Source: JAGLOK01 sp963676355 (GTDB taxonomy: Bacteria > Bacillota > Clostridia > Christensenellales > UMGS416). From it: a stretch of 64,000 nucleotides of DNA. Positions 42,213 through 50,863 of this stretch are shown here, piece by piece. The stretch covers positions 1,550,001-1,614,000 of the forward strand of contig OY781093.1 in the NCBI GenBank assembly GCA_963676355.1, in the 5' to 3' direction. Both the position numbers and the translations under genes were made by a program. Position 1 is the first letter of the stretch. Each line of letters begins with the position of its first letter. The notes beneath the pieces were generated by a model. That model saw only the letters and a list, made by a program, of their open reading frames with translations, was not told the origin of the DNA and did not search any database.

Positions 42213-43154
42213 ATGAAAAAAGCAAAGATGACAACTAAAAAGAAACGCTTAGGGTTGATTGATAACCTCGGACAAATCTGGCAGGTATGCTGGTACAACT
42301 TCCGAAGCTGGCGCAAGAATCCAAGGATAATACTAACGTTTTCCTTGGCGTTTATCCTGTGCTTTTTGCTTACGGATAAAGCGGTACGATTCAGCTATGA
42401 ATATGAAACCATAATGCAGATAGCAGAACCATTCGTGTGGACGTTTGGTGACAGTAACTCTATACTACTGGCGTCGCTTTTATTGATATTGCTGTTTTCC
42501 GATATGCCGTTCCTTGGTGTGGGAGTGCCGTATTATCTCATGCGCACAAACCGCATTAAATGGATGGCGGGGCAGGTACTGTATATATGCCTTGCGACAT
42601 TTCTTTACATGGGATTTGTGCTTATATCATCGATAGTAATCTGTGCAAAAAATGCCTTCCCGGGCAATATGTGGTCTGAGACAGGAGCGATACTCGGTTA
42701 TTCGCCTGCAGGAAAAGCTGTTGCTTTGCCTAGCACTGTAAAAACCATGGAGATGTCAACGCCATATGAGTGCATGATGACGATATTTTTGCTGATGCTT
42801 TTATACGTACTGCTAAGTGTTTTCATCATGTTTGTGCTGAACCTTAGGAAAGGCAAGTTTTGGGGTATCGGCGGTGTGTTTGCGTTTAGTATATACGGAT
42901 TTTTACTAAACCCGCAATTGTTCAAGGATGCCTTGAAACTAACTGATGAGCAGATGTACATTGCAAACGTCGCAACTGGATGGGCGTCACCACTCCAGCA
43001 TGCGACATATCATATGCACAATTTTGGATATGACCTGTTGCCTCGGATGTGGATGACGTATGCGATATTCGGCGTGTTGATACTTACATGTTTCTTGATA
43101 GCGTTCTTTTCTATGAAGAAATATAACTTTAGGTTTGTTGGAGGGCTGGAATAG
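42213..43154 (+). CDS. ABC-2 type permease
   Basis: A 313-residue protein with about six helices (for example ILTFSLAFILCFLLT, ILLASLLLILLF, LATFLYMGFVLISSIVI, MIFLLMLLYVLLSVFIMFVL and the last near residues 285-305). The amphipathic start IDNLGQIWQVCWYNFRSWRKNP is typical of ABC-2 permeases. Its GC content is clearly higher than that of lipoproteins 3 and 4 just upstream. The next lipoprotein starts one base after its stop. Probable partner: the ATPase at 44654-45295. Substrate unknown. Confidence 0.8.
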   Translation: MKKAKMTTKKKRLGLIDNLGQIWQVCWYNFRSWRKNPRIILTFSLAFILCFLLTDKAVRFSYEYETIMQIAEPFVWTFGDSNSILLASLLLILLFSDMPFLGVGVPYYLMRTNRIKWMAGQVLYICLATFLYMGFVLISSIVICAKNAFPGNMWSETGAILGYSPAGKAVALPSTVKTMEMSTPYECMMTIFLLMLLYVLLSVFIMFVLNLRKGKFWGIGGVFAFSIYGFLLNPQLFKDALKLTDEQMYIANVATGWASPLQHATYHMHNFGYDLLPRMWMTYAIFGVLILTCFLIAFFSMKKYNFRFVGGLE

Positions 43155-43155
43155 T

Positions 43156-44643
43156 ATGGGTAAAAGAATAAGTCGAGTCGCTATAGAGGTTCTGTGTCTA
43201 GTTATGCTGACTGCGTGTCAACAAACCCCTGAGGAGCTTGTTGTTAAAAACAAAAATGACAATAAGTTAGAAGAAAAAATAAGTGCGACGGATATGCCAG
43301 ATGTGCAAATTGATATACCGGATAAAATTACTGACTCGGTTCAGTCGAAAGATAGTTACCTCCAGGTCAATATTGATGCGTTATTTGTATTGCCGAAAGA
43401 AAACAGCTATCCGGTAGTATCAATTGAAACAATGGAGATCACACAAGAAAAGGCAGACAAGATAATTGATGCGCTAATTGGTGATGCGGTGATGTATGAG
43501 AAACAATACGCCAGAACAACTGATGAACTAACTACGGAAATACAGGATGCGTATAAGTACATAAAAGAAGAGTTGGCTAAGTATGAAGAAACGGATCCGG
43601 ATTATTACAAACGGAAATATGAAAGTACAATAGAATGGATAAAATATTTAAACGAATTGCTTGAGACTAGTACCAACGAGAAGAAGGTACACTCCGGTAC
43701 TTTTGAAGGGATGAATAGTGATTTGCAATCAAATGACGCAGATGCTACAAGGCAATATCTGGAGAGAAAAGGCTATTCTGAGGATGAAATTGCTGAGATG
43801 ATGGATAACTATAATAGCCAAATAGACAGCCAGCAATTCATTTACGGGGTTGCAGATTTGGGAAAATCAAAAATGGCAAGCATAGAGATAAGCAAGTATT
43901 CAGATAAGCAGCAGCAAGTGATCTTTTATAACACAGAAAGCGGAAACACAACAGGAACTGATTTTTTGCTGTATGAACAAACTTTATCTGATGAAATTGG
44001 AATTACTTATGAGCAAGCACTAGAGAAGGCGGAAAAGTTATTGTCAGAAATTGGTGCAGAAGGTATGGAAGTATATTCTGTGGGAGCTGCCCCGAACTAT
44101 GATGCGGATGGGCGACAATCAGGTTATGTGTATAAGCTAGTGTTTACTAGGATGTTTGATGGCGTTCCTGTAACGAGCGTTAGAGAAAACGCATACAAGA
44201 CATTTTCTTCCTCAAGCGTATTCAGAGAGCCTTGGAGCGATGAAAGACTGGAAGTTGCTATAGATAAAACCGGGATAATAGAATTTAAATGGGAAAACCC
44301 TGTCGAAATTAAAGAAATCATTAATCCGAATGTTGAAATACTTTCGTTTGAGGAAATAAAAAATACTTTTATGCAACAGATTTTGATTAATAACGCATAT
44401 CAGGAAGAAGGGAACACAGAACATCTTGAGATTAATATTAATCGGATAACGTTGGGACTTGCGAAAATCACTCAAAAAAACTGTGATGGATATATGTATA
44501 TACCTGCATGGGATTTTTTTGGAACTGTAACGGAAACATATTCAGATGAAGCGGGCGAATATACAGATGATAGATATGGAATCAGCTTTATGACGATTAA
44601 TGCAATTGATGGAACCATAATTGATAGAAAGTTAGGATATTGA
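43156..44643 (+). CDS. DUF6034-like lipoprotein 5
   Basis: A 495-residue lipoprotein. ATG 43156 is preferred to 43135 because it starts the signal peptide directly (VLCLVMLTAC, then QQTPEELVVKNK) and GGAGGG lies upstream. The middle is helical and acidic (KYIKEELAKYEETDPDYYKR). The C-terminal half has ITYEQALEKAEKLLSEIG, FKWENPVEIKEIINPNVEIL, YMYIPAWDFFGTV and FMTINAIDGTIIDRKLGY, all shared with the series. It lies between a permease and an ATPase and is probably cotranscribed with them, which links this lipoprotein family to ABC transport. Confidence 0.82.
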   Translation: MGKRISRVAIEVLCLVMLTACQQTPEELVVKNKNDNKLEEKISATDMPDVQIDIPDKITDSVQSKDSYLQVNIDALFVLPKENSYPVVSIETMEITQEKADKIIDALIGDAVMYEKQYARTTDELTTEIQDAYKYIKEELAKYEETDPDYYKRKYESTIEWIKYLNELLETSTNEKKVHSGTFEGMNSDLQSNDADATRQYLERKGYSEDEIAEMMDNYNSQIDSQQFIYGVADLGKSKMASIEISKYSDKQQQVIFYNTESGNTTGTDFLLYEQTLSDEIGITYEQALEKAEKLLSEIGAEGMEVYSVGAAPNYDADGRQSGYVYKLVFTRMFDGVPVTSVRENAYKTFSSSSVFREPWSDERLEVAIDKTGIIEFKWENPVEIKEIINPNVEILSFEEIKNTFMQQILINNAYQEEGNTEHLEININRITLGLAKITQKNCDGYMYIPAWDFFGTVTETYSDEAGEYTDDRYGISFMTINAIDGTIIDRKLGY

Positions 44644-44653
44644 AGGAAACAGC

Positions 44654-45295
44654 ATGGACATAGCAATCAGCGTACAGGAAGTAAGAAAATCGTTCGACAA
44701 AGAAGAAGTGCTTCACGGAGTGAGCATCGACTTTGAAGAAGGCAAAATACACGGCGTAGTGGGAAACAATGGCTCGGGAAAGACCGTGCTTTTTAAATGC
44801 ATCTGTGGATTTTTGTATCCCAGCAAGGGAAAGATATTCGTCGACTACCAGCAGGTGGGCTATGATATGGATTTTCCCGAGGACATGGGGATAATAATTG
44901 AGACTCCGGGCTTTCTGCCATACCTTTCGGGCATGAAAAACCTGCAAATACTAGCATCACTAAATAAAAAGATAAACGACAAGCAGATATATGATGTGAT
45001 AAAACGTGTCGGGCTTGACCCAGATTCCAAGAAGCACGTCAGCAAATATTCACTTGGCATGCGCCAAAGGCTGGGTATAGCTCAAGCTATCATGGAAGAC
45101 CCGTCCATGCTGATATTGGATGAACCGTTCAACGGGCTTGATAAACACGGTGTGGCAGATATGCGCGAGCTTATTAAGGGTTTGCAAGCGCAAGGGAAAA
45201 CAATATTGCTCGCCAGCCATAATCAAGCCGATATCGATGAGTTGTGCGATACCGTGTGCGAGATGGATGCGGGGAATCTCACGGTGTTGAGGTAG
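44654..45295 (+). CDS. ABC transporter ATP-binding protein
   Basis: A 213-residue ATPase of the ABC-2 transporter type. Walker A is GNNGSGKTVLFK, the signature motif YSLGMRQRLGIAQA (the L-x-x-GMRQR form common in antibiotic and bacteriocin-immunity transporters), Walker B MLILDEPFNGLD, and the switch His is in LLASHN. Start ATG 44654 is ten bases after lipoprotein 5. It should energise the permeases at 42213-43154 and possibly 38208-38957. The substrate may be one of the secreted proteins or an envelope-active compound; the sequence does not tell. Confidence 0.9.
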   Translation: MDIAISVQEVRKSFDKEEVLHGVSIDFEEGKIHGVVGNNGSGKTVLFKCICGFLYPSKGKIFVDYQQVGYDMDFPEDMGIIIETPGFLPYLSGMKNLQILASLNKKINDKQIYDVIKRVGLDPDSKKHVSKYSLGMRQRLGIAQAIMEDPSMLILDEPFNGLDKHGVADMRELIKGLQAQGKTILLASHNQADIDELCDTVCEMDAGNLTVLR

Positions 45296-45321
45296 ATGAA
45301 TAAATCACTATGGAGTTTAAG

Positions 45322-46755
45322 ATGAAAAAGATATACGCACTACTAATAACAACAATACTACTTATTACCGCGTGTCAGCCTACGCCGGAAGAACCCGTCG
45401 TGCAAAGCAAGGACAAGGATCTAGTGCAGGAAGTAATTGATGCTAACAAGGAAGAAAATGCTCAGGAGATTACCGAGGATAAGGAAATTATAGAGCAGCA
45501 GATAGAGGCGATAAATAAGCATCTTGATATGAAAATGCAGGCTAATGAAAGAGTAAAAATTGTTGTGAATGCGGATGTTTCTATTCCTACTTATGAAAAG
45601 ATTCCATTGGTTCGGGTACAGCCTGAAAACGTTACAGCTGAGCATTTGCAGATATTGCTTGATGAAGTCTGTGGTGATAACCCTGTGTATTTTCAGAGTA
45701 ATGATATAAGCATTTGGTCTAAAGAAGAGATTGAAGACATTTTGCTTTCTCTGCGCACGTTTAATCAAAATGATAACCTTGAGCCTCACATAAAATCTCA
45801 TCTGGAAAGTTCAATTAACAGCATGGAAAGTTTTTATTCATCTTCAGTGAAAAAAGGGGAAGAAAAAATATATGATGGAACACTGGTACCTGCAGAAAAT
45901 AACAAAACTTATAGCTATATTACCAGGCTGAAATCATATCTTGGCAAATCACAGGCGGCAAGAATTGAACTGTGGCAATCTTTTAATGGTAATAGAGGAC
46001 AGCTTGTTTTTAGAAATCAAGATTACGGAGTGACTTACAATACATTTGAGCCATATGAAGGAATAGATGCTGAAAAAATAAGCATATCCTATGAAGAATG
46101 CAGAGATATTGCAGAACGATTAGTGAAAGCATTGGATGGCGATGATACAAATATGGGTATATATTCATCTGGGATTGGTTATTCAATTGGTTTCTTTGCT
46201 GATTATACTAAAGAAACTTCTCCTCAGTGCTATACTTTTAGGTTTGCCAGAAATTACAACGGTATGTTTGCGAAGAACATTGCGGGTCTTCACAATATGA
46301 CGGAAGTAAATTATTCCGAGAGAATACAAACAGAAAGAATGACTGTATCAATTGATAATGAAGGAATATACTCTGTTTCCTGGGGCAACCATTCAAGATT
46401 TATTGAAACATTGGCACAGGATGTTCCTCTTATGGATTTTGAATCAGTAAACAACATATTCAAAGACTACTGTGGATATAAATTTTCTTGGGTACCACAA
46501 TACGATAATATTCCTGACGATACTACAGTTACAATAAATATTAGCCAAGTAGAGTTGAATTATATGATGACATTGGAAAAAGATAAAAAAGATAGCTACA
46601 TTATGATACCTGTTTGGGACTACATAGGTGACATTAACTATGACCAAGAATTGATAGCGCAGGACGGGTATCCTATTGAAGGTGAAAAGAATGTCGCTAT
46701 TCTGACTATCAACGCAATCAATGGTACAGTGATCGACCGAGAACAAGGCTATTAA
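45322..46755 (+). CDS. DUF6034-like lipoprotein 6
   Basis: A 477-residue lipoprotein. ATG 45322 is chosen because TATGGAGTTTAAG provides the ribosome binding site and the signal peptide begins at once (YALLITTILLITAC, then QPTPEEPVVQSKDKD). It has the helical acidic first third, then ISYEECRDIAERLVKALDG and the late VELNYMMTLEKD, SYIMIPVWDYIGDI and ILTINAINGTVIDREQGY. It is followed by the MacB-like system after 13 bases, so it may also serve that transporter. Confidence 0.82.
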   Translation: MKKIYALLITTILLITACQPTPEEPVVQSKDKDLVQEVIDANKEENAQEITEDKEIIEQQIEAINKHLDMKMQANERVKIVVNADVSIPTYEKIPLVRVQPENVTAEHLQILLDEVCGDNPVYFQSNDISIWSKEEIEDILLSLRTFNQNDNLEPHIKSHLESSINSMESFYSSSVKKGEEKIYDGTLVPAENNKTYSYITRLKSYLGKSQAARIELWQSFNGNRGQLVFRNQDYGVTYNTFEPYEGIDAEKISISYEECRDIAERLVKALDGDDTNMGIYSSGIGYSIGFFADYTKETSPQCYTFRFARNYNGMFAKNIAGLHNMTEVNYSERIQTERMTVSIDNEGIYSVSWGNHSRFIETLAQDVPLMDFESVNNIFKDYCGYKFSWVPQYDNIPDDTTVTINISQVELNYMMTLEKDKKDSYIMIPVWDYIGDINYDQELIAQDGYPIEGEKNVAILTINAINGTVIDREQGY

Positions 46756-46768
46756 CAGGGGTAGAAGA

Positions 46769-47494
46769 ATGAACACTGAAACGAACAGCTCTGAACAAAC
46801 CACCGACCCCATCATCCGAGCGAGGGGCTTAGTCAAGATATATAAAACAAAATCCGTAAGGCTGAAAGCGCTAAACGGAGTGGACGTTGATATCATGCCG
46901 GGGGAATTTCTTGCGATAGTGGGAACGTCGGGGAGCGGTAAATCCACACTGCTGTCGCTTCTTGCGGGGCTTGAGAAGCCGTCGGCGGGTAAGATAGCGA
47001 TAAAAGGGCACGGTATACACCGAATGAATGAGAACCAGCTTGTAAACTTCAGACTCAAACATACAGGATTCATATTCCAGTCGTTTAACCTCATGGAGAC
47101 ATTGACCGCAGCGGAGAATGTGGCATTTCCACTTATGGCTCAAGGGATGGGCAAAACAGAGCGGGAAAAGGCGGCAGCCGATTTGCTTAAAAATATGGGG
47201 CTCGGAGAGCATCTCCACCATAAACCAGGGGAGCTTTCAGGCGGACAGCAGCAAAGGGTGTCGATTGCGCGCGCAATAATCACGCAGCCGGATATTGTGT
47301 TTGCAGACGAGCCGACGGGTAACCTAGACTCGCATACCGCAGACGATATAATAAATATACTGAGCGATATATCAAAAGAAAATAAAACAACTATCCTTAT
47401 GGTAACCCATGACGCAGTGCGTGCACAGGCAGCCGATAGGATAGTCCATATAGAAGATGGGAAAATACTAGATATAGAGGAGAATGCACTATGA
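46769..47494 (+). CDS. MacB/LolD-type ABC ATPase
   Basis: A 241-residue ATPase. Walker A is GTSGSGKSTLLS, the signature LSGGQQQRVSIARAI and Walker B DIVFADEPTGNLD, the usual strings of the MacB/LolD group, with VTHD for the switch His. The FtsX-type permease at 48920 is its partner and the CARDB-like gene lies between them, overlapping by four bases (ATGA). Such transporters do not pump through the membrane but transmit force to extracytoplasmic parts, often for export of peptides or lipoproteins. A link with the neighbouring lipoproteins is likely. Confidence 0.92.
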   Translation: MNTETNSSEQTTDPIIRARGLVKIYKTKSVRLKALNGVDVDIMPGEFLAIVGTSGSGKSTLLSLLAGLEKPSAGKIAIKGHGIHRMNENQLVNFRLKHTGFIFQSFNLMETLTAAENVAFPLMAQGMGKTEREKAAADLLKNMGLGEHLHHKPGELSGGQQQRVSIARAIITQPDIVFADEPTGNLDSHTADDIINILSDISKENKTTILMVTHDAVRAQAADRIVHIEDGKILDIEENAL

Positions 47495-48933
47495 AAAATA
47501 CAGCGGTAATATTGGCGGTTATGCTGATTATGATATTGATTATACCAACAGCTCTGGCAGCTTCGGAGCAGTTGGCAATTGATAATGTCAATATATACAG
47601 CAGTATGAGTAAATCCTACTCATCAGGATATATACCAACCGTGTCAAACGCGAAAGCAACAATAGTACTGCCTCTTGTGTATCAGGGAACGGAGGGCGTG
47701 GTTGGAAATAAGATAACAGTAACTCCCGACCTTGGCAGCCCTTCAAACTCACCGTTTGTATTCTCTAATTATCAAATGGATATACTTGAAACGAGTAACA
47801 GTGTGAACGGAGGCGCAGCTACAGTGCCTTCATATCTCGTGTCGCTTACCATTCCGCTTGCATCAGACAGGATAAACGGCTCATATCCTGTCACATTCAA
47901 TACCCGCTTTAATGCAACGACTACGGGTGAAGTGCAGCAATCGTTTGTTGTATATGTGACGATAAAGGATGGCATAGATCCGAAGGCAACACCTGAACCA
48001 ACCGATCCTCCAAAAGAGCCCGCACCACGTCCTCAGCCTAAGATAATTGTAAGTAAATATCAGCTTAAATCGGATGTCGTTATGGCAGGTGAGCCGTTTG
48101 ATATCAGGGTAACACTTCTTAATACAGAAGACTACTGGCATACGAAAAACATAAAGGTGACATACAAGGGTGAAACGAGCGACCTTCTTGTAAACTCAGG
48201 AAGCAATACATTCTATATAGATGAGATAGAAGATGAGCAAACATATGATATAACCCTTAAAATGAAAGCGAGGCTTGAAGCTGAGCCGCGGCCGCAGAAA
48301 GTGCTGATTACAATAGAGTATGAGGATAGCAAACGCACATCATATTCGGTGAGCGAAGAGATAATAGTTGAAGTGCGCCAACCACTCAGGCTTGAAATGG
48401 ATGAAGTAAACATTCCCAAAACAGTAAATGCGGGCGACTCGCTTCCAATATCAATGAATATATATAACATGGGCAAAAGCACTATATATAATGTGCTGTG
48501 TTCCATTGATATGCAGGGTGTAATACCTGACGGAAGTGCATACCTTGGAAATATGGAATCGGGCGCTTCAGGTACAGCTGAGATATATGCGTTCTTCGGT
48601 ACGCTGGATATGACAGCGGACAGTACATCTTCAGGTAATAACAACAATAACGAAAAGTACGGCATGTCAAATGGAACAATGAAGGTGACATATGAAGACG
48701 AGTATGGCGAAAAATATGAAGAATTAATTGAACTAAATACAACAATTGAACGACCTGTGTTTGATGACATATACAATCAGGAGAAAGAAGTGGAAGAGAT
48801 ACCGGAGAAAGCGTCACAGTGGTGGATATCCGTGTTTCTTGCAGTAGGCATCATAATGATACTGGGCGGAGTAATATCCTACAAGCGTAAGGTTAATAGG
48901 CTTAGAAGAGTGTACGGCGATGAAAATATCTGA
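47491..48933 (+). CDS. Extracytoplasmic CARDB-like partner of the MacB-type transporter
   Basis: A 480-residue exported protein: signal peptide (VILAVMLIMILIIPTALA), an immunoglobulin-like first part, a proline-rich hinge (TPEPTDPPKEPAPRPQP), then two CARDB/COG1361-type beta domains (AGEPFDIRVTLLNTEDYW and AGDSLPISMNIYNMGKSTIYNV), and a C-terminal helix (WWISVFLAVGIIMILGGVISY) with a basic tail. It faces outward and occupies the position that MacA-like adaptors have in other systems. Start overlaps the ATPase stop, and its end overlaps the permease start by 14 bases. Confidence 0.8.
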   Translation: MKNTAVILAVMLIMILIIPTALAASEQLAIDNVNIYSSMSKSYSSGYIPTVSNAKATIVLPLVYQGTEGVVGNKITVTPDLGSPSNSPFVFSNYQMDILETSNSVNGGAATVPSYLVSLTIPLASDRINGSYPVTFNTRFNATTTGEVQQSFVVYVTIKDGIDPKATPEPTDPPKEPAPRPQPKIIVSKYQLKSDVVMAGEPFDIRVTLLNTEDYWHTKNIKVTYKGETSDLLVNSGSNTFYIDEIEDEQTYDITLKMKARLEAEPRPQKVLITIEYEDSKRTSYSVSEEIIVEVRQPLRLEMDEVNIPKTVNAGDSLPISMNIYNMGKSTIYNVLCSIDMQGVIPDGSAYLGNMESGASGTAEIYAFFGTLDMTADSTSSGNNNNNEKYGMSNGTMKVTYEDEYGEKYEELIELNTTIERPVFDDIYNQEKEVEEIPEKASQWWISVFLAVGIIMILGGVISYKRKVNRLRRVYGDENI

Positions 48934-50212
48934 TTTACTAAAGCTTGCATTCCTGAATCTATACAGACGCCTTTCACGCTCGCTTATGACAGTAACGGGT
49001 GTTGTAATTGGTACTGCATGTATTGTAGTTATGATAGCTATAGGAACAACAAACCTAAATGAGTTTAATGAAATGTTTGAAAACACATCACTTACCAAAA
49101 TCGAAGTTATGGGTGGATACAGCGAGAGCGGGTTTTCACAGGTTGAGCTAAACGAAGCGGCTGCAACAGCATTTGCGAACATTTATAATGTAGAAAATGT
49201 TGTGCCTACAAAGCGTATGACAATGTATGCGGAGATAGACAACTACTATGCCGAATATCTGCCTGTAATTGCAGTACCCGAGGAAACGATAGCAGAAATG
49301 GTAAATCTTCAAAAGGGAAGGTATTTCACATCACAAAATAATATGCCGGAGTTTATCATGGGCATTGGCGCTGCTAGGTATTTCATACAGTCCGAAGATG
49401 ACTACAAAAGCCGGGAATATAAAGGTCCGTCTCTTGATTGGCTCAATATTAAGCCTGAGCTGTACATTGGAAGTATGTACTATAGGGAAACCCCCGAAAT
49501 GCCCTCATCAAGGAAGTATTACGCGAACATTGTGGGAATTATCGAGAATGAGAGCGAAGACTACAATAACAGTGATATATACATAAGCATGGAAACAGCA
49601 AGGAAGATAGCGCAGGAAAACTACAAGCTCGCCAACAAAATGAATTTTGATATAGACGTATATGACACTGTTTATGTGTATGCTGAAAACATGGAGGATG
49701 TGTCTGAAATACTAAAGAAAATACAAAGCTATGGTTTTGAAGCATACAGCCAAACCGAATGGATAGAGGAGATGAAAGACCAGCAACAGTCACAGCAGGG
49801 ACAGCTAGCAGCGATAGGGTTCATATCGCTTCTGGTATCTGCAATAGGTATAGCAAACACGATGATGACAAGCATCCTAGAACGCAGGCGCGAGATAGGC
49901 GTTATGAAAGTAATTGGTGTAGGTATAGGTAAGATACGCATCATATTCCTTGCAGAGTCCGCGCTTATAGGGCTTATGGGCGGCATACTTGGCGTAACAC
50001 TCGGGCATCTGTTGGCATATCTTATGAACACGGGAACTGGAACGGAGGCAATACTTGGTATGCAGTTTGCAACCGGCGTTAAGATAATTATCCCGATATG
50101 GCTGGACTTGGCGGCTATCGGCATGGCTATAGCTGTTGGAATGATAGCAGGGATATTTCCGGCAAGAAGGGCGACTAAGATGAGCGCGATTGAGGCGATT
50201 AGGGCGGTTTAG
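48920..50212 (+). CDS. MacB-type FtsX-domain permease
   Basis: A 430-residue permease with the MacB layout: a first helix in LLKLAFLNLYRRLSRSLMTVTGVVIGTACIVVMIAIG, a periplasmic-type domain of about 230 residues, and three C-terminal helices starting at about 290 (AAIGFISLLVSAIGIANTM), with the EXRREIGVMKVIG coupling motif and the ending FPARRATKMSAIEAIRAV. All these are standard. It forms the transporter with the ATPase at 46769. In Gram-positive bacteria such systems often export or resist peptide antibiotics. Confidence 0.92.
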   Translation: MKISDLLKLAFLNLYRRLSRSLMTVTGVVIGTACIVVMIAIGTTNLNEFNEMFENTSLTKIEVMGGYSESGFSQVELNEAAATAFANIYNVENVVPTKRMTMYAEIDNYYAEYLPVIAVPEETIAEMVNLQKGRYFTSQNNMPEFIMGIGAARYFIQSEDDYKSREYKGPSLDWLNIKPELYIGSMYYRETPEMPSSRKYYANIVGIIENESEDYNNSDIYISMETARKIAQENYKLANKMNFDIDVYDTVYVYAENMEDVSEILKKIQSYGFEAYSQTEWIEEMKDQQQSQQGQLAAIGFISLLVSAIGIANTMMTSILERRREIGVMKVIGVGIGKIRIIFLAESALIGLMGGILGVTLGHLLAYLMNTGTGTEAILGMQFATGVKIIIPIWLDLAAIGMAIAVGMIAGIFPARRATKMSAIEAIRAV

Positions 50213-50236
50213 AATGGAGATTAAAGGAGGATTCAC

Positions 50237-50479
50237 ATGAAAGCAATAGGAGTAACAAGGAGAATAGACTCTATAGGAAGGATTATTATACCTAAAGAAC
50301 TAAGAGATGAATTTAAGTTAGAGCATCGAACAGAAATGGAGTTATATGTGGATGAAGATGCTCTTTATATGAAAAAGTATTATCCTAAGTGTGTTTTTTG
50401 TGGTGTAGATAATAATGTGATTGAATATAAAGGAAAAAACATTTGTATCGAGTGTATTGAGGAGATGAAGGCGCTTTAA
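50237..50479 (+). CDS. AbrB-like regulator with zinc-ribbon tail
   Basis: An 80-residue DNA-binding protein. The first 50 residues are a SpoVT/AbrB domain (TRRIDSIGRIIIPKELRDEF, then ELYVDEDALYMKKY). The last 30 carry two CxxC pairs (CVFCG and CIEC), a small zinc ribbon seen in some Clostridial AbrB-like proteins. AAAGGAGGATT precedes ATG 50237, 24 bases after the permease. It may control the transporter-lipoprotein region as a transition-state type regulator. Confidence 0.85.
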   Translation: MKAIGVTRRIDSIGRIIIPKELRDEFKLEHRTEMELYVDEDALYMKKYYPKCVFCGVDNNVIEYKGKNICIECIEEMKAL

Positions 50480-50484
50480 AACAC

Positions 50485-50665
50485 TTAAACAGCCTCAAAC
50501 TCCATATCAAGCATAGCAGCTTGTATAACTTCCTCTGCATCATACCTTATATTAAGCCAATCGTTTTTTGCTTCTGAAGGAAGAATAACCGGCATACGAT
50601 TATGGATGAACTCAATTTCAGGGGCATTCCAGCAGTTGACTATTATATCATTAGTTTTTCGGAAC
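50485..50665 (-). pseudogene. C-terminal relic of an SRAP (YedK/HMCES-like) protein
   Basis: On the minus strand the frame ending at 50485 reads NCWNAPEIEFIHNRMPVILP, then SEAKNDWLNIRYDAEEVIQA and a stop. IHNRMPVIL is the conserved end motif of SOS-response-associated peptidases. The catalytic N-terminal part with the active Cys is missing, so it is a fragment. The bases 50666-50863 are AT-rich and hold no recognised gene. Confidence 0.75.
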
Positions 50666-50863
50666 TAAATATATCTATGATATGATTTAGTTTGATTAAT
50701 ATAAAGAAAGCAACATGCATTTTGTAATTGAATAAAACATTGGACATATACCAAAAATCTTAACACTTTAAATTCTCCTTTAATGTTATTATTTACAAAT
50801 ACATTTAAAAGTATATCAAATAGATATTTATTCTGCACATTATAAGCTTAATAATGGGGAAAA

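Noticed and set aside
48213..48776. A 187-codon minus-strand frame
   Set aside because: It is antisense to the well-supported CARDB-like gene, which has a signal peptide and operon overlaps.
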